A stretch of 22,746 bases of DNA from JANQJA01 sp040880285 (GTDB lineage: Bacteria; Pseudomonadota; Gammaproteobacteria; Pseudomonadales; Azotimanducaceae), in NCBI GenBank assembly GCA_040880285.1, contig JBBDIT010000045.1, positions 1-22,746 of the forward strand, read 5' to 3'. Numbering within the stretch: the first letter of the stretch is position 1; the number at the start of each line of letters is the position of its first letter. Shown here piece by piece: positions 7,501 to 15,924 of the stretch. The notes beneath the pieces are model-generated. The model worked only from the letters and a program-made list of their open reading frames with translations, had not been told where the DNA came from and did no database searches. Position numbers and translations under genes: made by a program.

Positions 7501-9546
7501 CTGGAGTTGTCCGAAATAACGCGAATAGGCACGGATCACCGACACCTCTCGGTAATCCATACTTGCGCTTGGTACCAGCCGGTTGAATCCGTCATTTTCC
7601 TTGCCACCGGAGAAGACCTGCTTGAAAGCTTCCTCGAAATTATCGCGCAGACCTGCAAGCCCACCTGGCGGATCCACCGTCATTCTTAATACGAAATCAT
7701 GGATCCAGATATGCTTGCCATCCAGGCGCAGTTCATACGGATGCTCTTCTACCGTCTTGGCCCCCAGGTTTTCCAAAATGGGCATAATGTCGGAAAGCGG
7801 CAGCGTCTGGCCGAGATGATACAGCTTGAAACGCGTCTCCAACTCGCCTTCAACCATCCACTGGTAAAGATTAACCAACAATGGCTCTTCCCCGCTCAGT
7901 GCCAGCAGGTATTCAATGTCGCTGAATGAGGTACTTGGCCAGTAGTCATCCTTGTAACCGGGTGGGAATACGTTGTGTACCAGACGAAATACCTCGGCAC
8001 CCTGCTCCTCGCCCATTTCCCGGACGATGACATCATGCAGGTCGTCCTCCCAGGAGCGCGTCAACTTGGCAATCTCTTGCTCAATCTCATCAACATCGAT
8101 ATTGGTATGCGAGGCAGGATCGACTTGTAACAGGAAGTGCGTGCGCGTCAACGCCGACTCGGAGAAAAACGTCGAGAAGTCTGCATGGATCGCGTCAAAT
8201 TTACGACACAATAGCTCCTGCACCTTGAGGCGCAATCCTGTGTCGTAGGTATCCTTGGGAACATAAACAAGACAGTTGACGAAATGCAGATTCTGGTCCC
8301 GTCGCACCAGCACCCTCACTATACGGCGCTCCTGCAGATTGAAAATTTTCTGCACCATCTCGGCGAGTTCAGCCCTGGACGCGAGAAACAACTCCTCTCT
8401 TGGCAACACTTCAATAATGCGGTTGATCTCGCGGCCTTTATGACTGCCGGATGCGAGCCCGGTACGCTCAAAAATATATTCAATCTTACGGCGAACACCG
8501 GGAATATCTACCGGCGCCTGATTGTAGACACTGGAGGTAAAAAGTCCTGTAAACCTGCAGGCACGCTGGTGACCTTTCTGCGCGCCATAGTTAATCGTAA
8601 TGCAGTCAAGGTAGGCAGGCCTGTGCACCCGGCTCTTGTGCGGCGACTTTGCCACCGCAATGATATCGTCAATCGGGTCGAGCGGATGGTCGCTGCAGTA
8701 AAATCCCTTTCGCGCAAGCCCGAGCGCCGTGCCCGGAACCAGTTCATACTCACCTTGTTCATTGAGGAAAAATTCTTCGAAGCCGAGAAACGTGAAATTA
8801 TTGGCATACAACCAGTGCAGGAATTCGTAACACTCTTTGAGTTCTGTCGACGAACCGGACTGGGCGCCAAGGGATATCTCATCGCTCCATAGCAACAATT
8901 GTTTGCGCATGGGTGCAAAATCATCGACCACCCGCTGTACACATCGAATGATGTCTCGAATTTCCCGTTCCAGCTGCCCATGATTGCCGATGCGATCCAC
9001 TTCCAGGTGAATCAAAGTCTCGCTGGCCTGTTCATCCTCGGCTGCTGCCAGTTCATTGCCTTGCCGCACCACCGACATCAGGCACTGCTGTACATCGGCA
9101 AGCACAATCTCCTGCTTGTTCAGCGCAATTCGAATGGAGTCGAGCAGGAACGGCAAGTTAAGGCATGCGACTTCGATTACGGTCTTATTGTGTTCATAAC
9201 CGTCCGTTTTGCGAGTCGGGTTGAACACACGGACTTGTGGACGCTTGCCTTCGAACGAGCGGTAGAAACCCCAGCTGGACATCAAGGTGGCCTCGGCATA
9301 CTCCCAGTCTTTCTGCACAACCTCGGCGAGGGGCACCTGGGAAAAGAACTCGCGCGCAAACATCTTCAAGACATCGCTTTTGTCCTTTTGCAGCAGGCGT
9401 TTTTCCAGACTGGCCTGAAACGCCGCCTTACTATCGACGCGAATGCGCGAGGCCCCGACCTGGCCTTTGCTCTGGGTCTTGGTCCTGGTCTTGGTCTTGG
9501 TCCTGGTCTTGCTCTTGCGCTTGCTCACATTTTTATTATCGTTCAT
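4529..9546 (-). CDS. gdhB: NAD-dependent glutamate dehydrogenase, large (GDH-180) type
   Basis: This enzyme deaminates glutamate to 2-oxoglutarate and ammonium with NAD, mainly for amino-acid catabolism. The frame is interrupted at 5972-6071 by 100 N flanked by the same 55 bases (5917-5971 and 6072-6126). Removing the Ns and one copy restores one frame of 1620 codons, the usual size of this family. The N-terminal regulatory half is followed by the catalytic region, with RGGLRWSDR and VGAKGGF at about residues 800-860 and GDVFGNGM near 990; the long C-terminal domain ends in SSARARF. Residues 9-24 are a Lys/Thr/Arg-rich run coded by a hexamer repeat. ATG 9546 has no good ribosome site, but a leader ORF with a strong one overlaps it. 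pyrD follows on the same strand. Confidence 0.95.
5917..6126. other. Assembly gap with duplicated 55-bp contig ends
   Basis: Positions 5917-5971 and 6072-6126 are identical and flank exactly 100 N. An exact 55-bp terminal overlap is what a de Bruijn assembler with k = 55 leaves at unresolved contig ends. Collapsing it restores gdhB in frame (155 surplus bases), so this is an artefact and not a biological repeat. Confidence 0.93.
9475..9525. repeat. Hexamer/18-bp tandem repeat inside gdhB N-terminus
   Basis: GGTCTTGGTCCTGGTCTT occurs twice head to tail (9475-9492 and 9493-9510), followed by degenerate hexamers GCTCTT and GCGCTT to about 9525. On the coding (minus) strand this gives KTRTKT repeated, preceded by SKRKS. 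The unit is a multiple of three, so copy number can change without breaking the frame. Confidence 0.85.
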
Positions 9547-9589
9547 GGCAGCTCGATGTTAGCAGTTTGCAAGGTCTCGGTGCATTCAC
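9536..9589 (-). CDS. Putative 17-residue leader peptide overlapping the gdhB start
   Basis: On the minus strand AAGGAG (9601-9596) is followed, after six bases, by GTG at 9589, which opens a short frame coding MNAPRPCKLLTSSCHER and ending in TAA at 9538-9536. It overlaps the first 11 bases of gdhB in another frame. gdhB's own ATG lacks a comparable ribosome site, so translational coupling through this leader is plausible. It could also be chance, or a sign that the gdhB N-terminus is wrongly placed. The peptide resembles nothing I know. Confidence 0.35.
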   Translation of the reverse strand: MNAPRPCKLLTSSCHER

Positions 9590-9649
9590 AAATATCTCCT
9601 TATGGGGCGGTCGCCGGAACCCATCAAGGGCCCAATGGTCTATACTGAT

Positions 9650-9682
9650 CTATCCCGGCTCTATCCCGGCTCTATCCCGGCC
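9650..9682. repeat. 11-bp tandem repeat, three copies
   Basis: CTATCCCGGCT is repeated head to tail at 9650-9660, 9661-9671 and 9672-9682, the last with a final C. It runs into a GC-rich inverted repeat (9678-9693). It is non-coding, and the unit is not a multiple of three. Confidence 0.9.
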
Positions 9683-9696
9683 CTGCCGGGCCGTAC

Positions 9697-9761
9697 AGAA
9701 CCTGAAAATAGAACCTGAAAATAGAACCTGAAAATAGAACCTGAAAATAGAACCTGAAAAT
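9697..9761. repeat. 13-bp tandem repeat, five copies
   Basis: AGAACCTGAAAAT occurs five times without interruption or mismatch from 9697 to 9761. It is intergenic, with no spacers and no internal dyad, and lies 42 bases before an assembly gap, so the true copy number may differ. Confidence 0.95.
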
Positions 9762-9803
9762 TTTATCATTTTCATTAATGTAGCCATTAAGACACTGAAC
9801 CTC

Positions 9804-9903
9804 NNNNNNNNNNNNNNNNNNNNNNNNNNNNNNNNNNNNNNNNNNNNNNNNNNNNNNNNNNNNNNNNNNNNNNNNNNNNNNNNNNNNNNNNNNNNNNNNN
9901 NNN
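9804..9903. other. Assembly gap hiding most of moxR
   Basis: One hundred N of nominal length. Only the last 46 codons of a MoxR-type gene appear after it and no start appears before it, so about 0.8-0.9 kb is probably missing, judging from usual MoxR lengths. The flanks share no overlap. Confidence 0.85.
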
Positions 9904-10044
9904 TTCGTCAGTCCGGACGATGTCCAGGCTGTCGTGCATGACGTTTTCCGCCACCGTATCATCGTTAGTTTCGAAGCGGAGGCAACCGGTATCGATGCGG
10001 ATACGGTGATAGAAACGCTGGTCCAACGAGTCGCTGCTGCTTGA
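9904..10044 (+). CDS. MoxR-family AAA+ ATPase, C-terminal fragment
   Basis: The 46 residues that are visible, from FVSPDDVQAVVHDVFRHRI to a TGA at 10042-10044, match the lid-domain end of MoxR ATPases (pattern V-x-P-x-D-V ... V-x-RHRI ... S-x-E-A-E). The AAA+ core with Walker motifs is lost in the gap. MoxR proteins are hexameric ATPases thought to act as chaperones for VWA-domain partners, and this one heads the operon of DUF58, DUF4381 and Bat-type genes. The DUF58 gene starts only 4 bases after its stop, so the two are co-transcribed. Confidence 0.85.
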   Translation, partial: FVSPDDVQAVVHDVFRHRIIVSFEAEATGIDADTVIETLVQRVAAA

Positions 10045-10048
10045 ACCC

Positions 10049-11044
10049 ATGCGACCTGAATCCAAGCGATCGAACCCCGCCCGAACCAGCCTGACCAGCC
10101 ATGTCAAAGTGGCAGGCGGTGCCTATACCGATGTTCGCGACCTGATTCGGTTGAGATATGCGGCGCAGGAAATCAACGCGATCGCGCCGGGTCGCACCCG
10201 CAATCCGTTGTCCGGCATGCTGACTTCAAATTTTCGCGGTCGCGGCATCGATTTTGCCGAGGTGCGGGTCTACCAGCCGGGCGATGATGTGCGCACCATT
10301 GATTGGCGTGTCACCGCACGAACCCAAACCCCCCACACAAAATTATTCCAGGAAGAAAAAGAGCGCCCGGTCCTGATCCTGGTGGATCAGTCCCATGCCA
10401 TGTTCTTCGGCTCCCGGGTGGCCTTCAAGTCCGTCATCGCCGCCGAGGCCGGTGCACTGCTTGCCTGGGCAGCGCTGGACCGTGGTGATCGCACCGGTGG
10501 CATCGTATTTTCAGCGACCAGCCACAGGGATGTTCGGCCGCGCCGTAGCAAACACTCGGTACTGCGCTTTATTAACGAGTTGAATGATTTCAATCACGCC
10601 CTCAAACGCGGAGCGCCGACAGTCGATGAGGCACAACCTCACTATCTGGCAAACGCCCTGCGCAATGTACGCCGGGTTGCCCGCCATGGCAGCAGCATTT
10701 TTATCATCAGCGACTTCAGTGACTTTAACGAGACTGCCGCTCTGCACTTGAGCCAACTCTCGCGCCACAATGATATTGTTGGGATACATGTTTCCGATAA
10801 GCTGGAACAGGAGCTTCCTAAACCCGACCTCTACATGATCACCGACGGTGAGCATCGAACCCGTATTGACACCACTGATCGCAGCTATCGCAAAGAGTAC
10901 CACAGCACGTTTGAGCAACGACTCGAACACACTCGCAGCAGCTTTGCCAGAATCAAGGCGCCACTCATTGCTATCATGACCCACGAACCGCTGGTTGCGA
11001 CACTCGCCGCCAGGTACAACGCGTTTGTGGCGCAGCAGAGGTAG
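10049..11044 (+). CDS. DUF58 domain protein of the MoxR operon
   Basis: A 331-residue soluble protein. The DUF58 signature is clear: RGRGIDFAEVRVYQPGDDVR (residues 63-82), then TIDWRVTARTQTPHTKLFQEEKER (83-106). The fold after it is VWA-like, with LVDQSHAM (111-118) where a true metal site would read DxSxS, so metal binding is probably degenerate. A second strand-turn motif, IISDFSDF, occurs in the C-terminal half. DUF58 genes almost always follow moxR, and the protein is presumed to be a client or adaptor of the ATPase; biochemical function is unknown. It starts 4 bases after moxR and ends 3 bases before the DUF4381 gene. No independent ribosome site is evident, which fits translational coupling. 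Confidence 0.9.
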   Translation: MRPESKRSNPARTSLTSHVKVAGGAYTDVRDLIRLRYAAQEINAIAPGRTRNPLSGMLTSNFRGRGIDFAEVRVYQPGDDVRTIDWRVTARTQTPHTKLFQEEKERPVLILVDQSHAMFFGSRVAFKSVIAAEAGALLAWAALDRGDRTGGIVFSATSHRDVRPRRSKHSVLRFINELNDFNHALKRGAPTVDEAQPHYLANALRNVRRVARHGSSIFIISDFSDFNETAALHLSQLSRHNDIVGIHVSDKLEQELPKPDLYMITDGEHRTRIDTTDRSYRKEYHSTFEQRLEHTRSSFARIKAPLIAIMTHEPLVATLAARYNAFVAQQR

Positions 11045-11047
11045 CGA

Positions 11048-11572
11048 ATGGCGCAATCGAACCCGATCATGGTTAACCCGGGTGCGGCCGATCCGCTTGC
11101 GCAATTGCGCGACATTCACTTGCCGGCACCGATAGAAGCCTGGCCACCGGCACCCGGCTGGATTGTGCTTGCGATCCTCGCACTGCTATTCGCCACGGCA
11201 GCGATTGTATTTTTGTATGGGCGCTGGCGCCGGAACCAGTACCGGCGTGAGGGCTTGCAGGCTCTGGAACGATTGCGGGCCCAATATGAGGCGTCAGGCC
11301 AGGACCAGGCGGACCAGTACACGTATCTCGTGCAATGCGAGAACCTGCTCAAACGCGTTGCCCTGACTCGTTACCCGCGGAACCTGGTCGCAAACATCAC
11401 CGGCGAGGCCTGGGTGCAATTTCTCGATCACACCAGCGGCACCGACGAATTTCGCATGGGTGCGGGCCAGGCGCTGATCCAGGGGTGCTATGAACCAGCG
11501 CCACGATTCGAAATCGAGGACCTGCACCAGCTCGCACGTCACTGGATTAAACACCATGGTGAAGCCAAATGA
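11048..11572 (+). CDS. DUF4381 domain membrane protein
   Basis: A 174-residue protein with the family opening DPLAQLRDIHLPAP (residues 15-28) and WPPAPGW, then one membrane segment (about 38-58) followed by a basic RWRRNQYRR stretch, so the C-terminal 115 residues probably face the cytoplasm. DUF4381 proteins occur in MoxR/Bat operons of proteobacteria between the DUF58 and VWA genes; their role is unknown and is presumed to be anchoring or assembly. The stop overlaps the next start in an ATGA junction (11569-11572), showing tight coupling to the BatA-type gene. Confidence 0.88.
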   Translation: MAQSNPIMVNPGAADPLAQLRDIHLPAPIEAWPPAPGWIVLAILALLFATAAIVFLYGRWRRNQYRREGLQALERLRAQYEASGQDQADQYTYLVQCENLLKRVALTRYPRNLVANITGEAWVQFLDHTSGTDEFRMGAGQALIQGCYEPAPRFEIEDLHQLARHWIKHHGEAK

Positions 11573-12527
11573 TTGAATTTACCTGGCCCTGGGCACTGGC
11601 GTTTTTACCGCTACCTTTTATAGTCCACTGGTTGTTGCCGGTAGCCAACCGCGAGGAAGCCGCGCTATACGTCCCGTTTTTCGGCATCGCCGCCGGATTT
11701 GCGGGCCAGCAGCGGACGGGACGCGCGTCCCGGCTGCGACGCTGGCTCATGATGCTCGCCTGGCTTGCACTGGTACTTGCCTGCAGCCGCCCACAATATG
11801 TAGGAGAACCCATCGACCTGCCAGCAACCGGCCGCGACCTCTTCCTTTTAGTCGACATTTCCGGCTCCATGGGCACCGAGGATATGGTGATGGGCGGCAA
11901 CCGTACCACGCGCCTGCAGGTAGTGAAGGAAGTGGTAGGCGATTTCGTTGAACGCCGCAAGGGTGACCGGCTTGGCCTCATCCTGTTTGGCACAAGACCC
12001 TACGTCCAGACCCCGCTGACGTTCGACAGAAACACGGTTCAAACCTTGCTGGACGAAACCCCCCTCAATATTGCCGGGGGCAAGACCGCAATCGGCGATG
12101 CCATTGGCCTTGGTGTCAAACGACTTCAGGATCGCCCGTCGGATGCGCGGATCCTGATCCTGCTGACCGACGGACGCAATAATGTCGGCGCAGTCACCCC
12201 CATGCAGGCAGCCCGGATTGCGGCCCATGAGGGCGTCAAGATCTACACTATCGGATTCGGCTCCGATGAAATGGAAATTCCCGGGCTCCTTTTTAACCGC
12301 ACCATCAATCCGTCGGCCGAACTGGATGAGGCAACCTTATCGGAAATCGCGCGGTTAACCGGTGGCATATACCAGCGGGCCCGGGACGCATCGGAACTGG
12401 CCGCCATCTACCNNNNNNNNNNNNNNNNNNNNNNNNNNNNNNNNNNNNNNNNNNNNNNNNNNNNNNNNNNNNNNNNNNNNNNNNNNNNNNNNNNNNNNNN
12501 NNNNNNNNNNNNGTGCCGGCATCATGA
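11569..12527 (+). CDS. batA: BatA-type VWA membrane protein, C-terminus interrupted by gap
   Basis: There are 281 codons before the gap at 12413. Residues 1-25 and about 58-73 are hydrophobic and form the paired N-terminal membrane segments of BatA proteins (first motif FTWPWALAFLPLP). The VWA domain follows with a complete metal site: DISGSM (D96, S98, S100), T173 in GGKTAIGDAI and D201 in LLTDGRNN. The domain is expected on the periplasmic side. The family's last membrane span is lost in the gap. After it, frame VPAS ends at a TGA (12525-12527) that overlaps the next ATG, the same ATGA arrangement as upstream, so this is taken as the real end. The two parts are in different frames only because the gap length is nominal. 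Confidence 0.88.
12413..12512. other. Assembly gap between batA and batB
   Basis: One hundred N of nominal size. BatA family members usually run about 50 residues further and end in a membrane span, so roughly 150 bp or more should lie here. No flank overlap is visible. Confidence 0.8.
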
Positions 12528-14290
12528 TAGAAGTGTTAGCAACGTTTCACTTCCTGCGGCCCGAGTGGTTTTACGCCCTGGTACCGGCGCTATTGCTGTT
12601 CCTGATCCTGCGCGCCCGAAACGCACGCGACTCGAACTGGTCCGAGACCATCGACGCCGGCCTCTTGCCCTATTTACTCGACGACCCCGGCAAGAAGTCC
12701 GGCCAACATCCGTTGACGCTATTACTGGTGGCATGGCTCATTGCTATCATTGCCCTTGCGGGACCGGTGTTTCGCAAATCGCCTCAGCCGGTGCACGAAC
12801 GGGCAGATGCGTTGGTCGTCATTCTCGACCTGACGCGATCCATGTACGCCGAAGATGTATCACCGAATCGCCTGGTGCGCGCTAAACGCAAATTACGGGA
12901 TTTGCTGGCGCGCCGTGACGAGGGGGTAACAGCGCTGGTGGTATTTGCGGGTGATGCCCACACGGTAGCGCCGCTAACCGACGATATCCGCACCATCACA
13001 GAAATGATCCCGGCCATTTCGCCTGACATTATGCCCTCGCCCGGAAGCCGGTTGGCACCGGCATTGACCCTGGCGGTTACCCTGTTTGAAGATGCCGGCT
13101 TTGCCAGTGGCCGTATCCTGATCCTGACCGATGAAATTCGTGACCTGGCCGAAGCCCAGGTGGTCGCCCGCCGGCATCGGTATGCTTATCCCGTATCAGT
13201 ACTGGCAGTGGGCACAGCGCAAGGTGCGCCCATACCGACCGGCGACGGTTACCTGAAAGACGCAAGCGGTGTCATGGTGATACCCAGGGTCGATTTCGCC
13301 AACCTGCAAGGCTTTGCCAATCTCGCCGGTGGCCGCTTTGCCCGCATGGACCTTACCGACGAAGACCTTGACTACCTTTTGGCAGAAGATGCGAGCCTGG
13401 GCACTGACGATTTCCGCGAACTGGAACGTAACTTCGATGTCTGGATCGAGGAAGGCCCCTGGCTTTTACTATTTTTGTTACCACTTGCGGCCCTGGCGTT
13501 CCGCCGTGGCTGGCTTTGGAGCCTGCCGCTGCTTTTGATCCTGCCAGGCGAACCGGCCCATGCCTCTCTCTGGGATGATCTGTGGAAAACCCACGACCAG
13601 CAAGCCATGGAAGCACTCCGCAAGGGCGATGCAGCATCTGCGGCACAACTGTTTGAAGAACCTGCCTGGCAGGCGACCGCGCGCTATCGCAGCGAGAACT
13701 ATTCGGGTGCAGCGAAACAGTTTGCACAAATCGACTCAGTCACCGCCAGATACAACCAGGGTAATGCGCTCGCACGGCTGGGACAATACGCGGACGCCAT
13801 CGCCGCCTATGAGCAAGCCCTGGCACTGGACCCGGACAATGAGGACGCGGCCTTCAACAAGGAACTCGTTGAGAACCTGCTCAAAAATCAACAACAGCAA
13901 CAACAACAGGACGGCGACCCCAGCGACCAGCAGGACCAGGACCAGAAAAAGGACCAGCAACAAAATCAGGAGCAAAACCAGAACCAGAGTGACCAGGGCG
14001 AAGACCAGCAGGATCAGCAACAGCCGAGCCAGGACCAACAAGACGAGCCTGGTGAGGAACAACCAGGGGAAAACGAAGATCAAACCGACAGCGAGCAGGA
14101 GCAAGGCGAGCAACCATTGGCCGAAGACGACGTCTCACCACTCAATGAAGAGGAACAACAAGCACTGGATCAATGGTTACGACGAGTACCGGATGACCCG
14201 GGTGGGCTGCTCAGGCGCAAATTTGAATTGCAGCATGCCGAACGCATGCGACAAGGCGGAAACGGAAACAACCATGCATCGAATTGGTAA
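12524..14290 (+). CDS. BatB-BatC fusion: VWA domain, TPR repeats and Gln/Asp-rich linker
   Basis: This 588-residue protein joins two proteins that are separate in Bacteroides-type bat operons. Residues 1-85 carry two membrane spans, and 94-300 a VWA domain with metal-site residues D102, T104 and S106 (DLTRS, with Thr in place of the first Ser) and D203. Membrane spans lie at about 312-341, TPR units around 355-450 (including ARYNQGNALARLGQYADAIA), a low-complexity linker rich in Gln, Asp, Asn and Glu at 455-535, and a conserved tail ALDQWLRRVPDDPGGLLRRKF. The start at ATG 12524 overlaps the batA stop, and the end overlaps batD by 17 bases. It probably scaffolds MoxR/BatD at the membrane; no substrate is known. 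The fused order is, to my knowledge, common in gammaproteobacteria. Confidence 0.9.
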   Translation: MIEVLATFHFLRPEWFYALVPALLLFLILRARNARDSNWSETIDAGLLPYLLDDPGKKSGQHPLTLLLVAWLIAIIALAGPVFRKSPQPVHERADALVVILDLTRSMYAEDVSPNRLVRAKRKLRDLLARRDEGVTALVVFAGDAHTVAPLTDDIRTITEMIPAISPDIMPSPGSRLAPALTLAVTLFEDAGFASGRILILTDEIRDLAEAQVVARRHRYAYPVSVLAVGTAQGAPIPTGDGYLKDASGVMVIPRVDFANLQGFANLAGGRFARMDLTDEDLDYLLAEDASLGTDDFRELERNFDVWIEEGPWLLLFLLPLAALAFRRGWLWSLPLLLILPGEPAHASLWDDLWKTHDQQAMEALRKGDAASAAQLFEEPAWQATARYRSENYSGAAKQFAQIDSVTARYNQGNALARLGQYADAIAAYEQALALDPDNEDAAFNKELVENLLKNQQQQQQQDGDPSDQQDQDQKKDQQQNQEQNQNQSDQGEDQQDQQQPSQDQQDEPGEEQPGENEDQTDSEQEQGEQPLAEDDVSPLNEEEQQALDQWLRRVPDDPGGLLRRKFELQHAERMRQGGNGNNHASNW

Positions 14291-15894
14291 ATTTCAAACC
14301 AGTAAATTAATCGCTGCCGTTGCGGTCGTCGTGATGATGCCGGTGCTGATCCTGGCCAGCACCGTCGCCAAAGCAGCATTGACCGCGACCGTCGATCGCA
14401 CCAGCGTTACCGAACTGGACCTTGTCACCCTCACCATCCGTCTCAGCCATGCCACCGCCACCGGGTCGCCGGATTTTGGTGTACTGGAAAAGGACTTCGA
14501 CCTGGTGAGGTTGTCAGGACCCAATCGCTCCAGCCAGATTATCATTGAGAATGGCAGACAGTTCACCGACTCACACGTGGAATGGGCGCTCAACCTTCGG
14601 CCCAAACGCACGGGTGAGTTGACGATACCTTCCTTTACCATCGCTGGCGAGCGCACCGACCCGATTACCCTCAACGTGCAGGAGGCCAACGCCCGAACGG
14701 TCAACCGAATGAACCAGTTTGTGTTCTTTGAAACGTCGGTCGACACCACCAGCACCTACGTTCAGGGCCAGGTCATCTACACGGTCAAACTGTTTTACGT
14801 CGACGCCATTTCCGGTGATTTTCCGCCACCACCCACCATCAGTGATGCGGTCATCGAAACCATTGAAAATGAAAAGCGATACGAATCGATTAAAGATAAT
14901 CGACGTTTCTACGTGCTGGAGAAGCGTTACGCCATCTATCCACAACGAAGCGGTGAATTGATCATTCCACGCGAAACGTTCACCGGAACCCGGGGTCGTG
15001 GCGGCTTCTTCTCCGACCGGGAGCGCGTCAGTGCGGTATCAAAGCAACACCTCATTGAAATCAAACCCAGACCGGACAGATTTCCATCCAGCCACTGGTT
15101 ACCGGCTCAAGCCGTCACCCTCACCGAATCCTGGAGCCAGACCGGCGCAGGCGAGCGTGGGCCCACTTTTACGGTTGGCGAACCGGTCAATCGCACCCTC
15201 ACCGTGACTGCAATCGGGCTGTCGTCTTCACTTCTACCACCCTTTGCGCCACTTGAACTCGACAACGCCAAAACGTATCAGGACCCGGCAGAAACCAATG
15301 ACCGACGCTCGCCGGACGGTATGATCGCAAGCCTCAAGACCACAGTCGGGATCGTTCCGACCAAAGCGGGCACACTCACAGTACCCGAGGTTCGTATTCC
15401 CTGGTGGAATACCACCACAGATCGCCTCGAAATTGCCACGATCCCGTCACAGACATTTGAAGTCGCGCCAGCGCCAGCGAGCAGCTCAACCTTTGTGCCA
15501 CCTGAAACCCCGACAGTGACCGGGCCGGCGCAGCAGACGCCTGCCCCCATGGTCGAGGGGTCCGAGTCCCGTATCTGGCAAACGATCGCGGCGATACTGG
15601 CCGCAATCTGGGCCATCACACTGTATCAATGGTGGGCACTCCGCCGACGACTGGACCAGNNNNNNNNNNNNNNNNNNNNNNNNNNNNNNNNNNNNNNNNN
15701 NNNNNNNNNNNNNNNNNNNNNNNNNNNNNNNNNNNNNNNNNNNNNNNNNNNNNNNNNNNGCGCCGAACACGGATCAGGCAAGTGCAGCGGATTGGCGGGG
15801 TTCAGGGTTACTCACCCGGGTCGAGGCTGTCAGAAACGAGCGCACGGCCGACGAGGATAGCGGCGCATTGCTGCACCGGTTGAATCCTGTTTGA
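14274..15894 (+). CDS. batD: BatD-type exported membrane protein, interrupted by gap
   Basis: There are 462 codons before the gap at 15660 and 44 after it. A signal peptide (about residues 11-34, ending VAKA) precedes the BatD core of beta-sandwich repeats: LTATVDRTSVTELDLVTLTI, later FDLVRLSGPNRSSQI, and VQGQVIYTVKLFYV with the typical TYVQGQ start. A C-terminal membrane span (about 434-455) ends in RRRLDQ just before the gap. After the gap, the frame from 15760 (LLTRVEAVRNER ... LLHRLNPV, TGA at 15892-15894) fits the family's cytoplasmic tail, although other frames there are also open. It would expose its bulk to the periplasm, next to the VWA domains. The ATG at 14274 overlaps the preceding gene by 17 bases. 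It is the last gene of the operon. Confidence 0.88.
15660..15759. other. Assembly gap inside batD
   Basis: One hundred N of nominal size between the membrane span and the cytoplasmic tail of BatD. The two parts are out of frame by the N count, so the true length is not 100. No flank overlap is visible. Confidence 0.85.
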
Positions 15895-15924
15895 AGTTCC
15901 TGACTGAAAATAGCCCAGGACTGC

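Larger units (their letters stand above)
9547..9803. other. Repeat-bearing spacer between gdhB and the MoxR operon
   Basis: This divergent spacer contains the gdhB leader, an 11-bp and a 13-bp tandem array, a GC-rich hairpin (CGGCCC/GGGCCG, 9678-9693) and an AT-rich tail (9758-9780) running into the assembly gap. It must hold the gdhB promoter and possibly part of the moxR promoter, but no convincing -35/-10 pair was found and no start codon for moxR lies before the gap. Confidence 0.6.

Noticed and set aside
9678..9693. GC-rich hairpin as a terminator
   Set aside because: It lies upstream of both divergent transcription units and has no U-tract, so nothing is placed to be terminated by it.
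13736..14113. Leucine/valine-rich antisense frame that looks like a membrane protein
   Set aside because: It is the complement of the Gln/Asp-codon linker of the BatB-BatC gene; CAG and GAC repeats read backwards give Leu and Val.
13560..14273. In-frame extension upstream of batD
   Set aside because: Low-complexity Asn/Thr/Arg frame shadowing the BatB-BatC TPR and linker; the BatD signal peptide begins just after ATG 14274.
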